From NCBI GenBank assembly GCA_913775005.1, contig CAJYKY010000108.1, forward strand, positions 1 through 8,714: a DNA stretch of 8,714 bases, read 5' to 3'. The notes below the pieces were generated by a model. The model was not told where the DNA came from and did no database searches. It saw nothing but the letters and a program-made list of their open reading frames with translations. The stretch comes from an uncultured Achromobacter sp. (GTDB lineage: Bacteria > Pseudomonadota > Gammaproteobacteria > Burkholderiales > Burkholderiaceae_B). This document shows, piece after piece, positions 7,289 through 8,714 of the stretch; positions within the stretch are counted from its first letter, which is position 1, and each line of letters opens with the position of its first letter. Both the position numbers and the translations under genes were made by a program.

Positions 7289-7573
7289 ATCAGTGCTTGC
7301 TTCCGTGCTTTATGGTTTTTCGCACGCAATTGGAACATGCCCAGCGCAGTTGGTTCAGTGCATCGCAACGCCGCAAAAATAGGCGTGGAATGTCACGACG
7401 TATTGCAAAAGCCCTTGTAGCAAGCACTTTTCGCGCGGAAAACAACAAAGAGCGCGTTAAAACCCGGCGGAAAGCCGCAAGAACCTCAACTCTTCCGCTA
7501 TCATCGGGCGCGTAGCGTTAAATGCCGATACCCGGCGCGCGCTGCTCCATGTCCTCAACTACGGATTTTGACC
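7289..7573. other. Divergent intergenic region between the carboxypeptidase and histone-like genes
   Basis: These 285 bp must hold the promoters for both flanking genes. I found no clear -35/-10 pair: TATCAT at 7499-7504 resembles a -10 for the plus-strand gene but lacks a good -35 at the right distance. A 10-bp inverted repeat (7292-7301 and 7419-7428) is listed separately. The short frame beginning at 7522 overlaps the histone gene out of frame and is not credible. No RNA gene was recognised. Confidence 0.5.
7292..7428. repeat. Spaced 10-bp inverted repeat (AGTGCTTGCT / AGCAAGCACT)
   Basis: AGTGCTTGCT at 7292-7301 is the exact reverse complement of AGCAAGCACT at 7419-7428, with 117 bp between the arms. 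Thus each divergent gene has the same decamer in its own 5' direction: next to the ATG for the carboxypeptidase and about 145 bp before the ATG for the histone-like gene. It could be a pair of regulator sites; a chance match of this length in 285 bp is uncommon but possible. Confidence 0.3.
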
Positions 7574-8032
7574 ATGGCCACGAAAGCAAAAGCTCCTGCC
7601 AAGAAAGTCACCAAGCCCGCCGTCAAGGCGCCCGCAAAGAAGGCAACCGCCGCCAAACCCGCTGTGAAGCCCGCAGCAAAGAAGGCCGTCGCCGCCAAGA
7701 AGGTCGCTGCTGCACCCAAGGCCATCAAGGCTGCTCTGAACAAGACCCAACTGGTCGCTTACATCGTTGAGCAATCGGGCGTTGAAGCCAAGGCCGTCAA
7801 GGCCGTTCTGGCCAGCCTGGAAACCTCGGTGCTGGGTTCCGTGGACAAGAAGGGCGCTGGCGAATTCACGATGCCCGGCCTGTTCAAGGTTGCTGTGCAG
7901 AAGGTTCCCGCCAAGGCCAAGCGCTTCGGCAAGGATCCGTTCACTGGCGTTGAGCGCTGGTTCCCCGCCAAGCCGGCTTCGGTCAAGGTGAAGGTTCGCC
8001 CGCTCAAGAAGCTGAAGGACGCCGCGCAGTAA
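7574..8032 (+). CDS. Histone H1-like/HU chimeric DNA-binding protein
   Basis: This 152-residue protein is predicted to bind and compact DNA in the nucleoid. Residues 1-54 are a low-complexity tail with 16 lysines, many Ala/Pro and no acidic residue (PAKK, PAVK, AAKK pseudo-repeats), like bacterial H1 homologues. Residues 55-149 are an HU/IHF-type domain: LNKTQLVAYIVEQSGV matches the HU N-terminal helix, GLFKVAV the GxFxV strand, and RFGKDPFTG the arm region, with Pro122 in place of the HU intercalating proline. The ATG at 7574 (ATGGCC) is preferred over the in-frame TTG at 7568; only a weak ACGGA lies upstream. Bordetella has H1-like proteins (BpH1, BpH2); I think this corresponds to BpH2, from memory and unverified. 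It stands alone with its own terminator at 8058-8095, so it is likely monocistronic. Confidence 0.9.
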   Translation: MATKAKAPAKKVTKPAVKAPAKKATAAKPAVKPAAKKAVAAKKVAAAPKAIKAALNKTQLVAYIVEQSGVEAKAVKAVLASLETSVLGSVDKKGAGEFTMPGLFKVAVQKVPAKAKRFGKDPFTGVERWFPAKPASVKVKVRPLKKLKDAAQ

Positions 8033-8057
8033 TACGCGCGAGTATCCGGTCAAGCCG

Positions 8058-8095
8058 GAAGGGCCCGCCTCGAAAGAGGCGGGCCCTTCTTTTTT
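8058..8095 (+). terminator. Intrinsic terminator of the histone-like gene
   Basis: A perfect 14-bp stem (GAAGGGCCCGCCTC, 8058-8071) closes on a GAAA loop (8072-8075), pairs with 8076-8089, and is followed by six T residues (8090-8095). It begins 26 bp after the histone-like stop codon. The T-run is only on the plus-strand side, so it acts in that direction and isolates the gene from the regulator downstream. Confidence 0.96.
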
Positions 8096-8110
8096 GCCGC
8101 GCGTTTTGCG

Positions 8111-8140
8111 TTGTGCCGCAATTGGCTGCTAGAATTTTAT
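8111..8140 (+). promoter_or_regulatory. Possible promoter of the MarR-family gene
   Basis: TTGTGC (8111-8116) and TTTTAT (8135-8140) are separated by 18 bp in an AT-rich stretch after the terminator and about 60 bp before the regulator start. Both hexamers match the sigma-70 consensus only partly. A promoter is expected here because the upstream terminator is strong, but the exact elements are uncertain. Confidence 0.3.
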
Positions 8141-8157
8141 CTTTACGTTAAGAAACT

Positions 8158-8167
8158 TTAGATCTAA
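8158..8167. promoter_or_regulatory. Palindrome TTAGATCTAA upstream of the MarR-family gene, possible operator
   Basis: This perfect 10-bp palindrome lies 36 bp before the regulator ATG and 17 bp after the proposed -10. MarR proteins commonly bind AT-rich palindromes of similar or greater length in their own promoters, so autoregulation is a reasonable inference. The symmetry does not extend beyond 10 bp, which weakens the case. Confidence 0.35.
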
Positions 8168-8203
8168 CTATATGCACGTCGAACCGTGTCCAAGGCCCTG
8201 CCC

Positions 8204-8714
8204 ATGAATGATCTTGTCGACCTGGTGATCTCGCAATGGAGCGCGGAGTGTCCGAACCTGGACTTCGCGTCCATGTCGGTGGTCACGCGCGTATTCCGCT
8301 TGAACGCCTTTGCCACCCGCAATGTGAATCGCAGTTTTCGCCAGCACAATCTGCATCAAGGCGAATTCGACGTGCTGGCCACGCTGTACCGCAGCGGCTC
8401 GCCCTATGCACTGAATCCGCAGAAATTGGTTGAAGCGCTGTTGCTGACGTCGGGCGCCATGACCAACCGGCTCGACCGCCTGGAACAAGCCGGCCTGCTG
8501 GTGCGCAGCCCCAATCCCGATGACCGACGCGGCATCATCGTGTCGCTGACGCCGGAAGGCCTGCGCGTCATCAAGCTCGTGCTGAAAGATTATTTGAAGG
8601 ATCTGGCCGAATTGCTGGACCCGCTCTCGGCGGCCGAACGCAAGCAGCTGGCCGGGCTGCTGAAAAAACTGCTGATCAAACACGACCAGGAATCCCCCGG
8701 CGGCATCGGCGCCT
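8204..8714 (+). CDS. MarR-family transcriptional regulator, PecS-like (3' end cut by window)
   Basis: The frame stays open from 8204 to the window edge, giving 170 codons without a stop; this is near the usual MarR length, so little should be missing. Residues 70-115 form the winged helix-turn-helix: recognition helix TSGAMTNRLDRLEQAGLL (82-99), then the wing with DDRRG at 106-110 and the following IIVSLTPEG. The segment SQWSAECPNLD near residues 10-20 and GEFDVLATLYRSGSPYAL (53-70) resemble the PecS-type clade, whose known members respond to small ligands such as urate. It probably acts as a dimeric repressor; target genes are not in view, and no divergent exporter gene is present. The ATG at 8204 is favoured by AAGG 8 nt upstream; the in-frame GTG at 8186 would add six residues but lacks a ribosome binding site. 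Confidence 0.88.
   Translation, partial: MNDLVDLVISQWSAECPNLDFASMSVVTRVFRLNAFATRNVNRSFRQHNLHQGEFDVLATLYRSGSPYALNPQKLVEALLLTSGAMTNRLDRLEQAGLLVRSPNPDDRRGIIVSLTPEGLRVIKLVLKDYLKDLAELLDPLSAAERKQLAGLLKKLLIKHDQESPGGIGA

Noticed and set aside
6113..7420. 435-codon plus-strand open frame opposite the carboxypeptidase gene
   Set aside because: It is Arg/His/Gln-rich with no domain, and lies antisense to a clear PBP5-type gene; long shadow frames are expected at this GC content.
7522..7770. Short plus-strand frame overlapping the start of the histone-like gene
   Set aside because: It is an out-of-frame reading of the lysine-rich tail, with no ribosome binding site and no homology.

Overview
The window is GC-rich with densely packed genes. 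The protein set (fused LivH-LivM permease, lysine/alanine-rich H1 tail joined to an HU domain, phosphonopyruvate hydrolase, PecS-like MarR regulator) points to a betaproteobacterium of the Burkholderiales, most likely Alcaligenaceae (Achromobacter/Bordetella type). The genus is an inference from protein character, not from a search. No rRNA, tRNA, insertion sequence, CRISPR array or phage gene was seen.

Layout. (1) 8-2637, plus strand: the end of a branched-chain-amino-acid-type (HAAT) ABC transporter operon, with a LivH-LivM fusion permease overlapping a LivG-type ATPase by 4 bp. The second ATPase (LivF) and the substrate-binding protein are not in the window and may lie upstream. (2) 2642-7288, minus strand: four genes in one direction. 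In transcription order they are a DacA/PBP5-type D-Ala-D-Ala carboxypeptidase, a hemerythrin-domain protein, a phosphonopyruvate hydrolase and a SulP anion transporter with a STAS domain. Gaps are 40, 55 and 190 bp; the last holds an 8-bp tandem repeat array. The sulP and livG genes converge with only 4 bp between their stop codons. (3) 7289-7573: a divergent intergenic region. (4) 7574-8095, plus strand: the H1-tail/HU chimera, closed by a textbook intrinsic terminator. (5) 8204 to the window end, plus strand: a MarR-family regulator of PecS-like type, cut by the edge.

How the genes may work together. The ABC genes form one translationally coupled transporter. The minus-strand genes have no obvious common pathway. 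The hydrolase would split phosphonopyruvate into pyruvate and phosphate, but its usual partner, a phosphonoalanine transaminase, is absent here, so the source of its substrate is open. The hydrolase is the most distinctive gene: its active-site residues match the Variovorax phosphonopyruvate hydrolase rather than PEP mutase, including Thr118 where mutases carry Asn. I found no convincing new multi-gene system. The points most worth checking are the isolated hydrolase, the tandem repeat between it and sulP, the histone-HU chimera, and the small regulatory inverted repeats.
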